Shown here: positions 10,027 through 22,661 of the stretch, piece by piece | Layout: each line of letters begins with the position of its first letter | Numbering within the stretch: position 1 is the first letter of the stretch | Source: Cephalopachus bancanus | Lineage: Eukaryota > Chordata > Mammalia > Primates > Tarsiidae | Assembly (NCBI GenBank): GCA_027257055.1 | Contig: JAPVLO010000382.1 | Location: 434,001-498,000, forward strand | Direction: 5' to 3' | Length of the DNA stretch: 64,000 nucleotides | Notes under the pieces: model-generated | What the model was told of the DNA's origin: nothing | What the model saw: only the letters and a program-made list of their open reading frames with translations | The model's database searches: none | Program-made: the position numbers and the translations under genes

Positions 10027-12130
10027 GGCTGAACGAGTTTAGGGGGATCTGGGGGGTGGGGAGGAGGAAGCTATTGAATTTGGGAGGGAAGTGGAATTTG
10101 CTGTGCTGGGAGGAAAAACCAAGATGGGGAGTGGGGCGGGGAAGGGGGAAGGGAGTGGGGAGAGGCCAAAACCCAAATCCCTTGCTGGGGAGATTCTCTA
10201 CTGCCAGGCCCCTACCCTTGGGAGGAAGTAGTTGCTAGTACTTGGATGCTGGCCAGAGAGAGAGCCTCTCTCCAGTCACCAGACGTGGTCTCCAGCTGTT
10301 TTCAGTGACACACACTGCTTGGGACCCTGTCAGCTGCCACACCACTGGCGGCACTTCTGAAGGCGAATTCTGGTCATGCACTGAGGTCCACAGTCCTACT
10401 GCACAGAGTTAAAATAGCGGTACAAGTTCTGGCAAGAGCAGATATTGTCTTTGTACTGAATATGCTAAGCCTGGAAGCTATCCCGCCCTTCTGACCCAAA
10501 GCAAAACATCACATTCCAGTCTGAAGTGCCTATGGGTGACTCTGACCAGTGAGCCACTGTCCCTTTTTAGAACAGATATTTAGCTCTGCAGAATTCAGTG
10601 ACAAAATGAGAGGAAGAAAGTTCGTAAGGCCAAGCTGGTGGGTTAGCTAAACCAAGAAAGATAACTTTTCTTAATAGAAGGCCTGGTAGTTAGGGCCTAC
10701 ATCAGACCTCACACAGCTGTCCATCATGGAGACCCTCTTGCAATGGACTTTACTAGGCCTCTCGCTTAAAGCCAAGGCAGCTCTTCTGGAATTTCTTTAA
10801 AGCCACTAGCGAACAATTCAGTGTTGAAAGCACCACGCAAACTATGGAATCAAGGGGCAGTCTTGCAACAATGTTATATTAGGGTTACATTTTTAGGGTT
10901 CCCTTAATGCAGTCACTGATTCTATTAAGTATATAATGGGAAAGAGATGGCATGACTTCTTGTAACATAAACCTATTACTCTTCCTCTAAACTATAAATT
11001 TTGGAGGAAGTGTTGTCTAATTATCCATACTGGGGATCAGGGCTTCTGGGTTCATTGGTAGTCTAAGCTTTGACACTAGCTGGAGTGGTCACCTCTCAGA
11101 GGACTTGCCTATCCCACTTCATAGGTGAAGCAGGGCAGTTCTGGAAGCGAATTAAAACTCATACAAACCAAAACCAAACAACAGGCCCTTGGGTGAAAGG
11201 TGCTATGTAATTGTGAAGTATTAAGCATACAATATTTCAGTCATGATAAGAACAGAGTGCCTGTGCTCCCAGGAAGACAAGAAAATCCCATGAGATAAGT
11301 AAAAATGTAGGTGATGGGCAGATTTTTTTTTTTTAAATAAAAAAGCAAAAACTCTTGTGGTTACTTAGTCAGCTAGTAGTTGAGCTGTCTGCAGCCACAG
11401 GAGTATCTTTCTATAAGACTTAGAAGTAGTATGTTATTCCTGGTTAAGCAGGCATTGCTCTTCCCTGGAGCAGCTGTTTTAAGCCGTCTCAGATTCTGCC
11501 TAGAGAAGTTTTTATTACCCTGAGAAGAAGATCCATCCCAGGGAGAATCTGAGACATCTTGCCTATTTTCTTCATTAGCTTTCTCCTCGTCCGTTTTTTT
11601 ATATTGTTCCTTTCTGGGGAGTTGTTATGCCATAATTTCTGGTATTTATGTATAGGGACTATTACTAAGTATATTTCTTTGTTTATTCTGGTTAGAGAAA
11701 TGTTGAGAGCAGGCCACCAAATTACCTGGGCTGGGGTTGGAGAGATTGGCTAGCAAAAAACTGTGGGATGATGGCCTTTTAAATTATGATTTCATTATCA
11801 CATAATTATAGAAGGTTGTCTTATATGCAGAAGCATGCTTATATATCAGATATATCCAAAAGAGATACTCACATTTTGTTAAGAAATTGAACTATGACTG
11901 GAGTAAACCATGTATTCCCTTGCCTTTTACTTTTTTTTTTCTGTGACATTTATGTCTCATGTAATTTGCATTATGTTGATGGGTTGTTCTAGTACTGTAT
12001 TTGGCTTCTTCGTTAATAGATTATTTCATATACTATAATTGTAAATATTTTGATACAAATGTTTATAACTCTAGGGATATAAAAACAGATTCTGATTCCC
12101 TTCACTGCGTGAATGTTTTCTTTCTTTAAA
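10027..12130 (+). other. EMP1: EMP1 3' UTR (end approximate)
   Basis: Continuous, repeat-free sequence after the stop. Its length would match the roughly 2-kb 3' UTR known for human EMP1. An AATAAA hexamer lies at 11336-11341. A TATAAA variant at about 12078, followed by a GT-rich stretch (CTGCGTGAATGTTTTC), is the best candidate for the distal end. ATTAAA at 12309 is another. The exact cleavage site cannot be fixed from sequence alone. Confidence 0.6.
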
Positions 12131-12731
12131 AATGTGGAGAAGTATGGGTAATTGTGACATCTATCTATCATTAAGTTGCCTATCAGTTTGATTTGGACAA
12201 ATTGACATTTATTTGAGACATTAAGCTACTTTCTGGTAAAACATTAGACATTTCCACAGTAATTTTCAGGGAACTGATTATTATTAAGTATAGTTTTAGC
12301 TTGCTTTAATTAAACCTCTTAGGCAAAAAAGTGGAATTTTGTCAGCTAATACATTATAGAGAGGATATTTTTAAAAATCAGAATGGCTTGTGATGTTAAG
12401 AGACACTTGTAAAGTTTCCTTGAAATAGCCAGTTCCTCTGATGTGTCTTCAGAATACAAAGTGATTCACAAAGGTATGCAGCCCACACATTTAAGGCAGT
12501 CCATTCATTACAAAAAGGATCACGGCGAAGAAAAGCTTCACTACTTTCTGTGAGCAATGAGGACTGACATGAATGATATATAAGAACAGAGTAGATACTG
12601 CGAATCCCTGTGTCATCAACACCAATAGGATAATAAGGGTTTTAACATGGAGCTGGCCATCTTGAAAGAAATAACTGCACAAAGTAATGTGCCAAAAATA
12701 CACAATAGAACCTGAAGTTAAAACCTCAACA
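12131..12731. other. Downstream flank of EMP1, no recognised element
   Basis: AT-rich. An 81-codon hydrophobic open frame on the minus strand (12491-12736) resembles a membrane segment but has no recognised family. It may be chance. Confidence 0.45.
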
Positions 12732-12733
12732 TA

Positions 12734-13677
12734 CAAAGTCTGGCAATTAAGTTCACAAACTCATCCTAGAAAAACTGCCACGTACCCCCTGGCTGGATAT
12801 CACTATGTTCCCTTTGAAGTACTCCCCTTGGGAAGCTAAGCACCAATGCTAGCACCTAGTCCACCCGTCAAAGCAATTTTGGAACTGTTTTTCTGAAACA
12901 GTAATCAGAGCTGTAGTTGTATTACCCTTGATGTCCTGAATGTCTTCAAAATGTTTTCCTTTCAATATTTCGTTTGTCTTTGGGTAAAGAAAAAAGTTAC
13001 TGGGGGCCAGATCAGGTGAATATGGCGGGCATTCCAATACAGTTACTTGTTTACTGGCTAAAAACTCCCTCACAGGCAGTGTTGTGTGAGCTGGTGCATT
13101 GTCATGATGCAGGAACTCCTTTGGGACCATGTTTGCACACACCTTTCTCATCCAAGATTTTCAGTTGAGATTTTCCTTTTTCTCTATTGATGTCTATTTG
13201 GTACGCTATGCTTCTCACAGTAAGCTGACGATTTTGATGCACAACTCAACAATATTTCGCAACGTTGTCATCAGCTCTGCTCATTATGAGCTATCCTGAC
13301 CTTCTTTCATCAGTGATGCTTTCTCTTCCCTCAGAAAAATGTTTAATCCATTTGTACAATGCCATTTTCCTCATGGCATTATGCCCATAAACTTGGACTA
13401 ACATGTCCCTGATTTCACTTCCACTCCTGCCAAGTTTAACAAGAAGTGTACCATTTGTTCGTTGCTCTAATTCGAACTCCAACATTCTTGTGATGACAGT
13501 TCTGATGGCCATTCCAGAAAAAGAGTTCCAAAATTGCTTTGACAGGTGGACTAGGCACTGGCTTCAGTGCATAGCTTCCCAAGGGGAGTACTTTGAAGGT
13601 GACCATCGTGATATTCAGCAATGAGGCATGCAGCACATTTTCTAGGATGAGTTTGCAGACTTAATTGTCAGACCATG
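12734..13677 (-). mobile_element. Mariner (Tc1/mariner) element, internally deleted
   Basis: About 944 bp with matching termini CAnnGTCTGnCAATTAAG and a TA at 12732-12733; the other side reads TG, one transition away. The transposase is coded on the minus strand. Residues 1-70 (13512-13291) are a mariner N-terminal HTH region with GRSGSEIRDMLVQVYG. The C-terminal part (13151-12849) has HHDNAPAHT and YSPDLAPSNFF, which carry the later catalytic Asp region. Between them the frame jumps from ANMVPKE directly to FLHHDNAPAH, removing the catalytic core with the first Asp; the copy is therefore inactive. The outer 170-175 bp at each end are inverted copies of each other. Confidence 0.95.
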
Positions 13678-13679
13678 TG

Positions 13680-14054
13680 TTTTAAATCAGTTAATCCAGT
13701 TGCATTGATTCTTTTTTTTATTTGAAAGCAGAATTTATTGAGAAGACAGAAAAGCTCCCACAGTGGGAGGGGACCTGAATGGGTTGCCTGCACTTATTCT
13801 TAACGACTTCTCAGAGGCCTGCATGACTTCTTAGATTTCTCTGGGAGACTATCGTAAGAATTCCACTTCCCTCACTTAGCTCCTCCAGGGATTCTCTCCC
13901 TCCCCCATATCATATACTTAATCCTGAATCAAACCTTCAGGCCATCCCTCTGCCTCTTCCCCAGAGAGAACTTTAGTCAGAAACTTCCAGCCAACAAACT
14001 TCTAGCCCTGCCTGGGCTGTCCTTGCTGCTAAGATGGTATCTTCCTCCTCAAAG
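13680..14054. other. Unidentified, possibly repeat-derived sequence
   Basis: A stretch near 13715-13800 (TTTATTGAGAAGACAGAAAAGC, then CCCACAGTGGGAGGGGACC) looks like an LTR or processed-transcript 3' end in antisense. I could not name it. Confidence 0.3.
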
Positions 14055-14582
14055 TGTACTTGTCAGAATTTTCCAGAGAAACATAATCAATTATATATTT
14101 ACAATTATATATATATATTATATATATATATAATATATATATTAGACAGGTGGACTAGGTGCTGGCATCACCTAATATATACGTTCAATAAATATTATAT
14201 ACATTTTTCAATGATGCCATTTAATACACAAACACAAACATATGTAAAAGCTATTTATTTTAAAGAATTAGCTCACAAAATTGGGAAGGCAGTCCAGTCC
14301 AAATCTGCAGTGGAGACTGATGCCACAGTGCAAGTCAGAAATCCATTGCTACAGCTTTCCTTCTTGCTAGGAGGAGATAAGTCTTTGGTTCTATTCAGGC
14401 CTTCAGCTGATTGAATGAGGCCCATTCAAATGATGGGAAGGCCATCTGCTTTACTCAAAGTGCACTGACTTAACTGTTAATTTCATGCAAAAACACCTTC
14501 ACAGAAACATCTAGAATAGCATTTAACCACATATCTGGGCACTGTGGCCCAGCCAAGTTTAAATATAAAATTAAACACCACA
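14055..14582 (-). mobile_element. MLT2-type solo LTR (ERV-L), antisense
   Basis: Runs from a TGTACTTGTCAGAATTTTCC start to an AAATTAAACACCACA end, the two ends of an MLT2 LTR read backwards. Internal phrases (GAATTAGCTCACAAAATTG, GTTCTATTCAGGCCTTCAG, TACTCAAAGTGCAC) match the other MLT2 copies in this window. An AT microsatellite fills 14088-14142. Confidence 0.8.
14145..14170 (+). repeat. 26-bp mariner-like fragment inside the LTR
   Basis: GACAGGTGGACTAGG followed by TGCTGGCATCA matches the subterminal mariner sequence at 13543-13568 (GACAGGTGGACTAGGC...) and the complement of 12847-12871. It sits between the AT repeat and the LTR body, where the LTR consensus has nothing similar. Confidence 0.7.
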
Positions 14583-15243
14583 GGGTAGGGATGGGGGGCA
14601 TTCTTATCAAGGATAAGACTCTGGCTTACTAAATATTTTCAGAAATGATTTAAAAGAGCTTAAACAGTACAAATCTTTATGTTTACAGTTGACACTTAGC
14701 TCTTTCAAGAATTGAAATAACAAGACATGGGGATTATCTTGCAAGATGTGCTTGGATATGCTGTGAAAGGACAGAAGATTGTCAGAGTTCCTTTTATAGA
14801 GGAACTTAATAAATATTTGTTGAATTAAATGTCTTAGGTAGAGTCAAATTAAAGTAAAGTGGTTAAGTAAATATCCTTAGGTGAAATTTGTGCAAATTAT
14901 TAATTTAAAGAGAGTGAGCTTTGGAGCTCTTCATGACCACGCAAGAATGGGACACACAGGCAAATGATATGTTATTTATTTATCAATGTGATGAACTTGA
15001 GGTTACGAAATGGTTAACAGACAGCTATATCACTTTGCTTTGGACTTAGCCATGTCAATCATTGTGCAAACCCCCACCAGCTTTAAATAAAATATCCTAG
15101 CAGAAAATGTTTACACGCATTTAAAGAAAAGCTAGATTTTTGTGAACAGAGGGTCTTAGGGCAGGATGGTGGGAGTCAGGATGAAAAGAAGAACATTTGC
15201 TGGAAATTTTGGTATAAATTTTGAAGAGTGATAACTCATTTTA
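14583..15243. other. Intergenic, no recognised element
   Basis: AT-rich single-copy-looking sequence. Confidence 0.45.
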
Positions 15244-15564
15244 AACATGTACTAGCAGTTTAGTGGACTGAATGCGGTGGCTCACATCTGTAATCCCAGC
15301 ATTTTGGATGCCAAGGAGGGCAGATTGCTTGAGCTCAGGAGTTTGAGACCTTGTCTTTACAAAAAATTTTAAAAATAGTCGGGCGTGGTGGCACATGCCT
15401 GTCGTCCTAGCTACTCAGGAGGCTTAGGTGGAAAGATTGCCTGAGCCCAGGAGGTTGAGGCTACCACGAGCCATGATCATGCCACCATACTCTGGCCCGG
15501 GTGACAGAGTGAGACTGACTCAAAACAAATGCAAACAAACAAAACATCAACATGTACTAGCAGT
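15244..15564 (+). mobile_element. Alu, sense, with perfect 16-bp TSD
   Basis: Flanked by AACATGTACTAGCAGT at 15244-15259 and 15549-15564. The left arm is shortened in the middle. The linker is TTTACAAAAAATTTTAAAAATAG and the tail is (CAAA)n, so it is of older type than the local strepsirrhine-specific copies. Confidence 0.93.
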
Positions 15565-16788
15565 CTAAAGGAGGACACAACTCTCAGGACACACAGCGGG
15601 AGGGAAGGATGTACTCTGATGTGTGGAGCCTAAGGAAAAAAAGGATTTTGGAGTCCCATCTGGCCTTATTTCTGTAAGGGAGACATGTGGCGCCTACTCC
15701 TGAGGTGGGGGTGAGGGTGATCATTAAGACACATGTTGACAAACCTCTGGGTGCTACATGCAACACTTACATGCTGGGGGAATAGGAGATGGATCAGACA
15801 TGTTCCCTCTCTTCCTCCGGCTTACAGTCTTCTACCGAGAGAGAATGAGGTTCTTTGGGGGCATAGAGATGGGAGCATGACCACCTGGGGGAGGGTAAAA
15901 AAAGACTTTTCCAGTCTTCAGCCCTTCTTCATGACCTTACCCCACCTCATGAGATCGGACGACTCCTGTAGATCTGACCTCTGCCGTATCTCTTACTCGC
16001 CAACATTCTTTTGCCCCAAATGCTACCCCTTTGTTGCAGGTTCTCATTGTCTTCCATCTTGGGAACTGCAGGTGAGAAACACTCCAACAGCCTCTCTGAC
16101 GTTGTCTTCAGTCTTTTCCAACTGCCTTTTATGCTGATGACAGGATGGTCATTGACGGATGCTTCTATCACTGCCAGGGCTGGGAGGGCCAGACCTCAGC
16201 AGAAGATGTCAATGTGCATATTCTTATGTAGGTACACACAATCTCTGGTTAACTGTTGATTTACAAGAGCCTACAAAGGTAGCCCCATTGAAGAGTGACT
16301 GTCTACACATAGCAAATGAGGGACTTGATTATATTAAGAGATAAATTAAACAAGGTGGACTGGCAAGGAAAAGCAGACTGTTGAGCATCTCCTTGGGTAG
16401 GAATGTGTTGGTCCCAAAAGTTATTTTCCTAGGTTGGTTGCTTGGAACTCAGAGTGTATTTTTCCATAGGGAAAAATTCGGAACTATTTTACTTATGATA
16501 TGGGCCAAGAGGACTTTTGTCATTTAGCTTGGCAACTTCATAATCATTAAACTTATTTTCATTGGGATATGAGTTCATTTAAATTCTGAAACCTGGAATC
16601 CTCTGTTTCCCCTGCAAACCCTTCATGGAAAAAGGAGTGTATCTGATGGAGGATGTGATGGAGAGTGACTGGGTCCACACTCAGAAGACACGGCTTCATT
16701 AGGGCAAAGGAATGGCTTTTCCCTGGCCACCTTCAGCATTTATCACTGAGTGTGGGAGAACATGTATTTAGCATGACTCTGTCTGCAT
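15565..16788. other. Intergenic, no recognised element
   Basis: Unique-looking. A 134-codon open frame at 15733-16137 lacks any recognisable domain and probably is chance. Confidence 0.45.
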
Positions 16789-17315
16789 ATCTATATCAGG
16801 GGAGTGTCCAACCTTCTGGTTTCCCTGGACCTCATTGAGTAAAGAGGAATTGTCTTGGGCCACACAGAAATTACATTTTATAGCTAGTGTATATATACAA
16901 TAAGATTTATTTTAAAAATATTTTTATTATAAAGCTTAGAAGAATGAGAAAAATATAAAACTGGTGGGAAATTAGATCTTATTTTTGTAAAACTAATCTA
17001 CCAATGTCTGGTTTGATGGAAGTAGTTACAATTCTTAGTGTGTTCTCAAGGTACTCATCAAAAATGGTTGTTTGAATTTTTCTCTTCCTGTGCTTCATAA
17101 TTGAAAACAGATGTTCACAAATGTATGTGCTGCCAAAAAGCGATATCATGAATAAGGTGTGATTGTGAACTTCAAAAATGGAATTATGCATAGGGTCACG
17201 AAGACAATAAATGCTAAAAACACATGATGTTAAAAGATTTTGTGGGGCTGCATTATTAGCTGTTCTGGGCCACATGTGGTCCAGGGGCCGGGGGTTGGAC
17301 ATGCCTGATCTATAC
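16789..17315 (-). mobile_element. MER1/Charlie-like hAT element with 8-bp TSD
   Basis: Element 16797-17307. The termini are CAGGGGAGTGTCCAACC and, on the other strand, CAGGCATGTCCAACCCCCGG. The flanks are ATCTATAT (16789-16796) and ATCTATAC (17308-17315), an 8-bp hAT-type TSD with one change. The minus strand keeps about 90 open codons of the transposase C-terminus, including a hAT dimerisation-like segment FGSTYICEHLFSIMKHRK and EYLENTLRI. The first dozen codons of that open frame are just terminal repeat. The rest of the transposase is missing. Confidence 0.92.
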
Positions 17316-18843
17316 AGTTTTGTAAATGGAGTGTTCTTAAGCTGAGACTGCTTGCTTCACTCCCTTCATCTTATGATCCAACAGCAATTTTATTCTCCCA
17401 CTTGTCTTAGTATATTAATGGCTTATATGAGTTTACCTAGGAACTTTTGAATGATCCCCACTCCTCAGTATAGTAATTTGTAGGCTTTGGTGCATTATGA
17501 AATCTTAGTATTTTAAATTTGAGTTCACGACTTCTCCCTGTCTTATAAAATACTCATACAACCCATATGTATTTATAATTTTAAAAGTGAAGCAAAATTA
17601 AGCCTATTTTGAGTATTTGGTACAATTTTTGCAATAGCTCTTGAAGTAACTAGGCATTGCAAAATCAAGTTGGAGAACTGCAGTACTAGATTTATGATTG
17701 AAATGGATTATATTAATTAATCTGACATTTAGTCACCTTGCTTTAAAAAAAAGTCAGGTAGTGTTCTGGAAGTAATATTCAAGTCCAGATTTCTTTTCAT
17801 ATCCAAGTTATGAAATTCACTTCAACATGGCATACTGGAACTGACCCTAATTTTTTTCCCTAGAATAATTCAAATTTTTTACTTCTCATTGTATTTAACA
17901 ATTGTCAGTCCCTTGGAAGGACAAATAAAAGGTAAATGCAAACAATTATTAATTGTCCAATTTAAGTTCATTTTACCCACTCATTCTCTTGACCTTACCG
18001 TTGACCTTCCTGTTCTCCAGAACTATATTTCCTTATTTAGAAGAACACGTATAAGCCCTGTCCTTCTGTGGCTAACACCTACTAACATCCCTTAGGAATT
18101 CCAAGCTCTTTTAGCTCTTCAGGAATGCCCCATAGATATTTCCCCTTCTCCCTGGATCTCTAACCTCTCTCTCTAGTAGAAATTCTCTCTTGTGGGTAAG
18201 ATATGTTTACATTTATCATATCTTAAGCAAAGGAAAACAAACTACCTACCTAAAAATCACTCCTTTCTACCTAATACTTGCCTCTAGCCATTTCTTCACA
18301 GGTAGCTTTCTTGAAAGTCTGGCTTATGATCTTTGTCTCTACCAGGCCCTCTCCTGACATTTGTGGGGCTCAGGGTAAGAGCACAAATAGAGACCTGCAC
18401 ACCATAAATCCACATACTTAAAAGTTATAACTCAAGTTAACAAGCTGTTAAATAAAAGATGTTCTATTGTTTCACCTTGATAAAGATATCTGGAAGGTCA
18501 GGATTAAATTTAAAAAGCTCAGAGTTCTTGGAAAGCTGGGGTAGGACACGGCTTGCAGGGCAGGGGGTAGGAGTTAGACCTCCTGCCCATCTTCCTTCTT
18601 GCTTACTCCTTTGCGTCATCTCATGTCATGAGGGACGTGGAGTGCCTACATGTGGTACTCCAGCCCACACATCCAAGTCTAGTGCTTGCTCTTTTACAAT
18701 CCTGCAGATGACTGCCTCTCGACCGTCCCTTGGGCTGTCCTGTGACATGGTTTGCCTTCTATACGACAGGCCCAGGGAAGGACATGAGCATGGGGACAAT
18801 TGGGCAAGAAACTTTGGGGTCCTGGATAATCAGAATATAGCCT
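17316..18843. other. Intergenic, no clear element
   Basis: Parts around 17940-18360 have L2-like wording (CTAACACCTACTAACATCCC) but are too weak to call. Confidence 0.4.
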
Positions 18844-19459
<616 letters not shown>

Positions 19460-20365
19460 ACAATCTTCATCTTGACTCAGATCAACTTTCTGGATCCAGG
19501 CCCGTAAGAACTACAAATTCAACCAAACCCATGAGGTTTCTCCCTCTCCCTCTTTCTTGTGTCTTTCCTGGCTCAGAGAATAACTACCTTTCACTTAGAC
19601 CTGCAGGCCAAAAATCCAAGCGTCATTCAAAATCCCTCCTTCCCCCTCGGTCTTTACAGTTAATTAATAACTGTGTCTCGCTGATTCAAACTCCCAAATA
19701 TCTCTAGACTCTTTCCCTTTCTTTCCATCCTCTTTGCTATCATCTTAGTTTAGACCATTAATTGCATTTATTTAAAGTAGCCGGATAGGCTCATAAGAAT
19801 TCACTGCTCTAACTCATTTTCCACTCTGTTGCAAAAACTGATTTTCCTAAAATGCAAATTTGATCGTGCCATTCCCCTGCTTTTAATCCTTCACTGGCCC
19901 CTTCTTGCTGTTCGGGATAAGATTCAGGGCCCTAAGCTTGTCTATCCCTACCTTTCTCCCCAGGCCCACTCTGTCTTTGAGCTAAAACACACTATTTACA
20001 CCACGTTTCTGGGCATGTTTTCCTATTTTCCCCACATTCCCTTTCCTGAAGGTCCCTTCTTCCTCTGTTCTCTGACGCCCTTGTCCTGATTCTGCAGGAT
20101 CAGAGGACATTCACCCTCCCCGAAAGCGTGACCTGAGGACCCAGGGTCTCTGTTGGTTTTAGCTTCGTCAATGTTTACTAAACACCTTGTGTATATTCCA
20201 GCAGAGCATCTTTTCACAGAATATTTGAATTGTGGGTTTAACTGTGTGCTTCCCTCACTGACCATGAGCTCCACGAGGGCAAGGAAATCATCTTTCATAT
20301 CCCCCCAGTCCCTTCAGCATCGAACATGATGCCCAGCAATGAGCAGATATTTAAGACAGTTGTGT
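19460..20365 (+). repeat. L2 LINE relic, 3' end, sense
   Basis: Phrases in L2 3'-end order: TTTGATCGTGCCATTCCCCTGC, AATCCTTCACTGGCCCC, GATAAGATTCAGGGCCCTAAGC, GAGCTCCACGAGGGCAAGG, and a MIR/L2-like tail. Strongly decayed; boundaries approximate. Confidence 0.7.
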
Positions 20366-20440
20366 GAGAAGGATTGGGGAAGGTACTGTAGCATGTTGTG
20401 AGGGGCGAGGGATGACAGAGCTGGTCCCTTGTGGTGTTCA

Positions 20441-20610
20441 GGATGATGTCTGAACTCAAGTAACTGTGACCTGGCATGGATGTAAGTCAAATGATAGGAT
20501 GAAAAAGCCTATGTGATACCAAGAAATATGAAAGTGAGAGGCAATAATTCCTTTTATTCTGAATTAGTCAGATTAGAGTCTGAATTACAGTCCAATGTTC
20601 AGTGTTGGTC
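20441..20610 (+). repeat. Paired local repeat, copy 1
   Basis: Aligns with 22481-22661 (GATGTCTGAA..., AAAGCCTATGTGATA, GAGGCAATAATTCC, CTGAATTAGTCAGATTA.AGTCTGAATTA, GTTCAGTGTTGGTC). I estimate about 80-85% identity with one indel. Either an old local duplication or two copies of one dispersed repeat that I cannot name. Confidence 0.85.
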
Positions 20611-21368
20611 TGGGGAGGTGGGGATTAGATAAGTATACCAACGCCAGTGGAGTGCCATGGATACTGAGAGAGAATGGAGGAAGTGTGCCTACAGGTGGAT
20701 GTTTCTGACTATTTGGGGGTCATTAAATTTGATTAAAGCCCTTTCTGTAAAAATGTACACATGTACATATTTTTCATAACATTTAGAACATTCTCAAATT
20801 CCTCTGGAACAGTCATGGATTTCCTAAGTAGTACAGCCCTTAGACCTGGGCAAGAATGAACTCTGCTTTAGTGCAGTCTGCTCTGGTGCTCCTCCAGCTG
20901 TGGCCCCTGGATGCATTCATCTAAGATAAACTTGAAGGGATAAGATGTCGGAAATTTTTGAGAAGTTGGAAGTTGAAAAATCAAACAACAAAATCATAGA
21001 GATGGAAAAGCTGGGTAGGCAAGTGACCCATTTGGAAAGGTAGATCGGGGTCTCTGCTGCAGGAGACTTTGACTCTCAGGGTTAGGAAGTTCACAGTGAT
21101 TTGGAGGGATAATGGGAATTCATAAAATATTTTTGAACAAGGGATGATATAACTGGAGTGTGCTCTGAGAGGATGGATTTGGCAGATTATAGCATGAGTT
21201 TCAGGAGAAGAGAAAGGAGATGAAGAGACAGCTGGGAAGCCACTGTAGTAGTTGAGGGAAGAGGTAAAACAGAACTGGGCAAAGTGGATGGGATGGGAAT
21301 GAGAGAAGCTGATACAAGAAGGTATGAGTTAGAGGCTGCTAGATGCGGCAAGATTTCAGGGAGAGGGC
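20611..21368. other. Intergenic, no recognised element
   Basis: No element or gene seen. Confidence 0.4.
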
Positions 21369-21699
21369 AGCAAAGATTATTCTTTTTATTTTATTTTCTT
21401 TTTTCTTTTGAGTCAGAGTCTCACTCTGTTGCCCAAGCTAGAGTGCAGTGGCACCCTCACGGCCACCACAGCCTCGACCTGCTGGGTTCAGGTGATCCTT
21501 TCACTTCAGTCTTCCAAGTAGCTGGAACCACAGGTGTGTGCCACCACGCCCGGCTAATTTTGTGATCTATTGTAGAGACAGGTCTTGCCATGTTGCTCAG
21601 GCTGTTCTCAAACCCCTGAGCTCAGGCAATCCTCTCACCTCTGCCTCCCAAAGTGCTGGGATTACAGGCTTGAGCCACTGCGCTAGCAAAGATTATTCT
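21369..21699 (-). mobile_element. Strepsirrhine-type Alu, antisense, with perfect 15-bp TSD
   Basis: Flanked by AGCAAAGATTATTCT at 21369-21383 and 21685-21699. The 5' arm ends TGAGCCACTGCGCT. Confidence 0.95.
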
Positions 21700-22480
21700 G
21701 ATGTTACAAGATGGGTGTTAGGGAAGTGACCATGACATGAGCAAAGCAGGGAAGCTAGAGGAAGAATTAATTTGAGGGAGAGAATAGAAACTCTGGACAC
21801 ATTAAGTACTGTACAAAGAACTAGGTGGGCTTTTACATATCTTTCCCTTTCAAGTCTTAAGATGTTCTAAGATAATTGTGAGGGGTTCCTTCCAGAGTGA
21901 TCCTGGAGTTTCCTGAATCACCCTAAAATATAAATCCCCAGGAAGCCACACATTCCCCATGTTCAGCCTCTAGCTAGGTAAGATTTTCACAGCACATCCA
22001 TCAGCCTGGGTCAGCTCCCTTGGGACTGACCTTATATCCGCTTGAATTCAACTGTCTTCTTGTTTAAAATTTTATTTTAAAAATTTTTATTGCCAATTTT
22101 AGCTCCCTCAAATTAGCATCACACTTTCTCTTGGTGTTAGTTCCAACCTGGATCCTGTAGGGGTGGACATGGAGGGGTGGTGAGAGGACAGGGCATGGAT
22201 CTGGGACACACTTGGAGTTTTAATTTAGTATCCCATGAAACTTCTTGTTTAAAATATCTGATTTGCTTAAATTTGCTTTTCAAAAATGTTGGCCTTTTAC
22301 CAAATTTCCTTTTTCAACATTTTTAACATCTGCTTTTGTTTTAAAATGGTTGTCTTTTTTTCTTTTTTAAAAAAAATCTCCTATGTTTGTTCAAACTTTC
22401 TACCCCCAAAATGGAGACTTCTTTTGGGCAAATTATTCTGATGTAAATCTCTGAACATCAAGCTCATCAACAAGCGATCT
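21700..22480. other. Intergenic, no recognised element
   Basis: AT-rich, with a poly(T)/poly(A) patch around 22330-22375. Confidence 0.4.
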
Positions 22481-22661
22481 GGAATGATGTCTGAATGCAG
22501 GTAACAGTGACCTGGCACGAGCATAAGTCAAATGACATTATGAAAAAGCCTATGTGATAACAGGGTGTATGAAGAAATATGAAGATGAGAGGCAATAATT
22601 CCTTTTATTCTGAATTAGTCAGATTATAGTCTGAATTAGAGTTCTGTGTTCAGTGTTGGTC
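22481..22661 (+). repeat. Paired local repeat, copy 2
   Basis: The partner of 20441-20610, with about 13 extra bases (ACAGGGTGTATGA-like) after TATGTGATA. The sequence that follows, to about 22860, may be the rest of the same unnamed ancient repeat. Confidence 0.85.

Noticed and set aside
9819..10238. 139-codon open frame overlapping EMP1 exon 5
   Set aside because: It is the +1 frame shadow of the true EMP1 exon and runs on into G-rich 3' UTR.
12491..12736. 81-codon hydrophobic open frame on the minus strand downstream of EMP1
   Set aside because: It resembles a membrane protein piece, but I recognise no family, there are no splice sites that extend it, and AT-rich DNA often gives such frames. 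A protein search would settle it.
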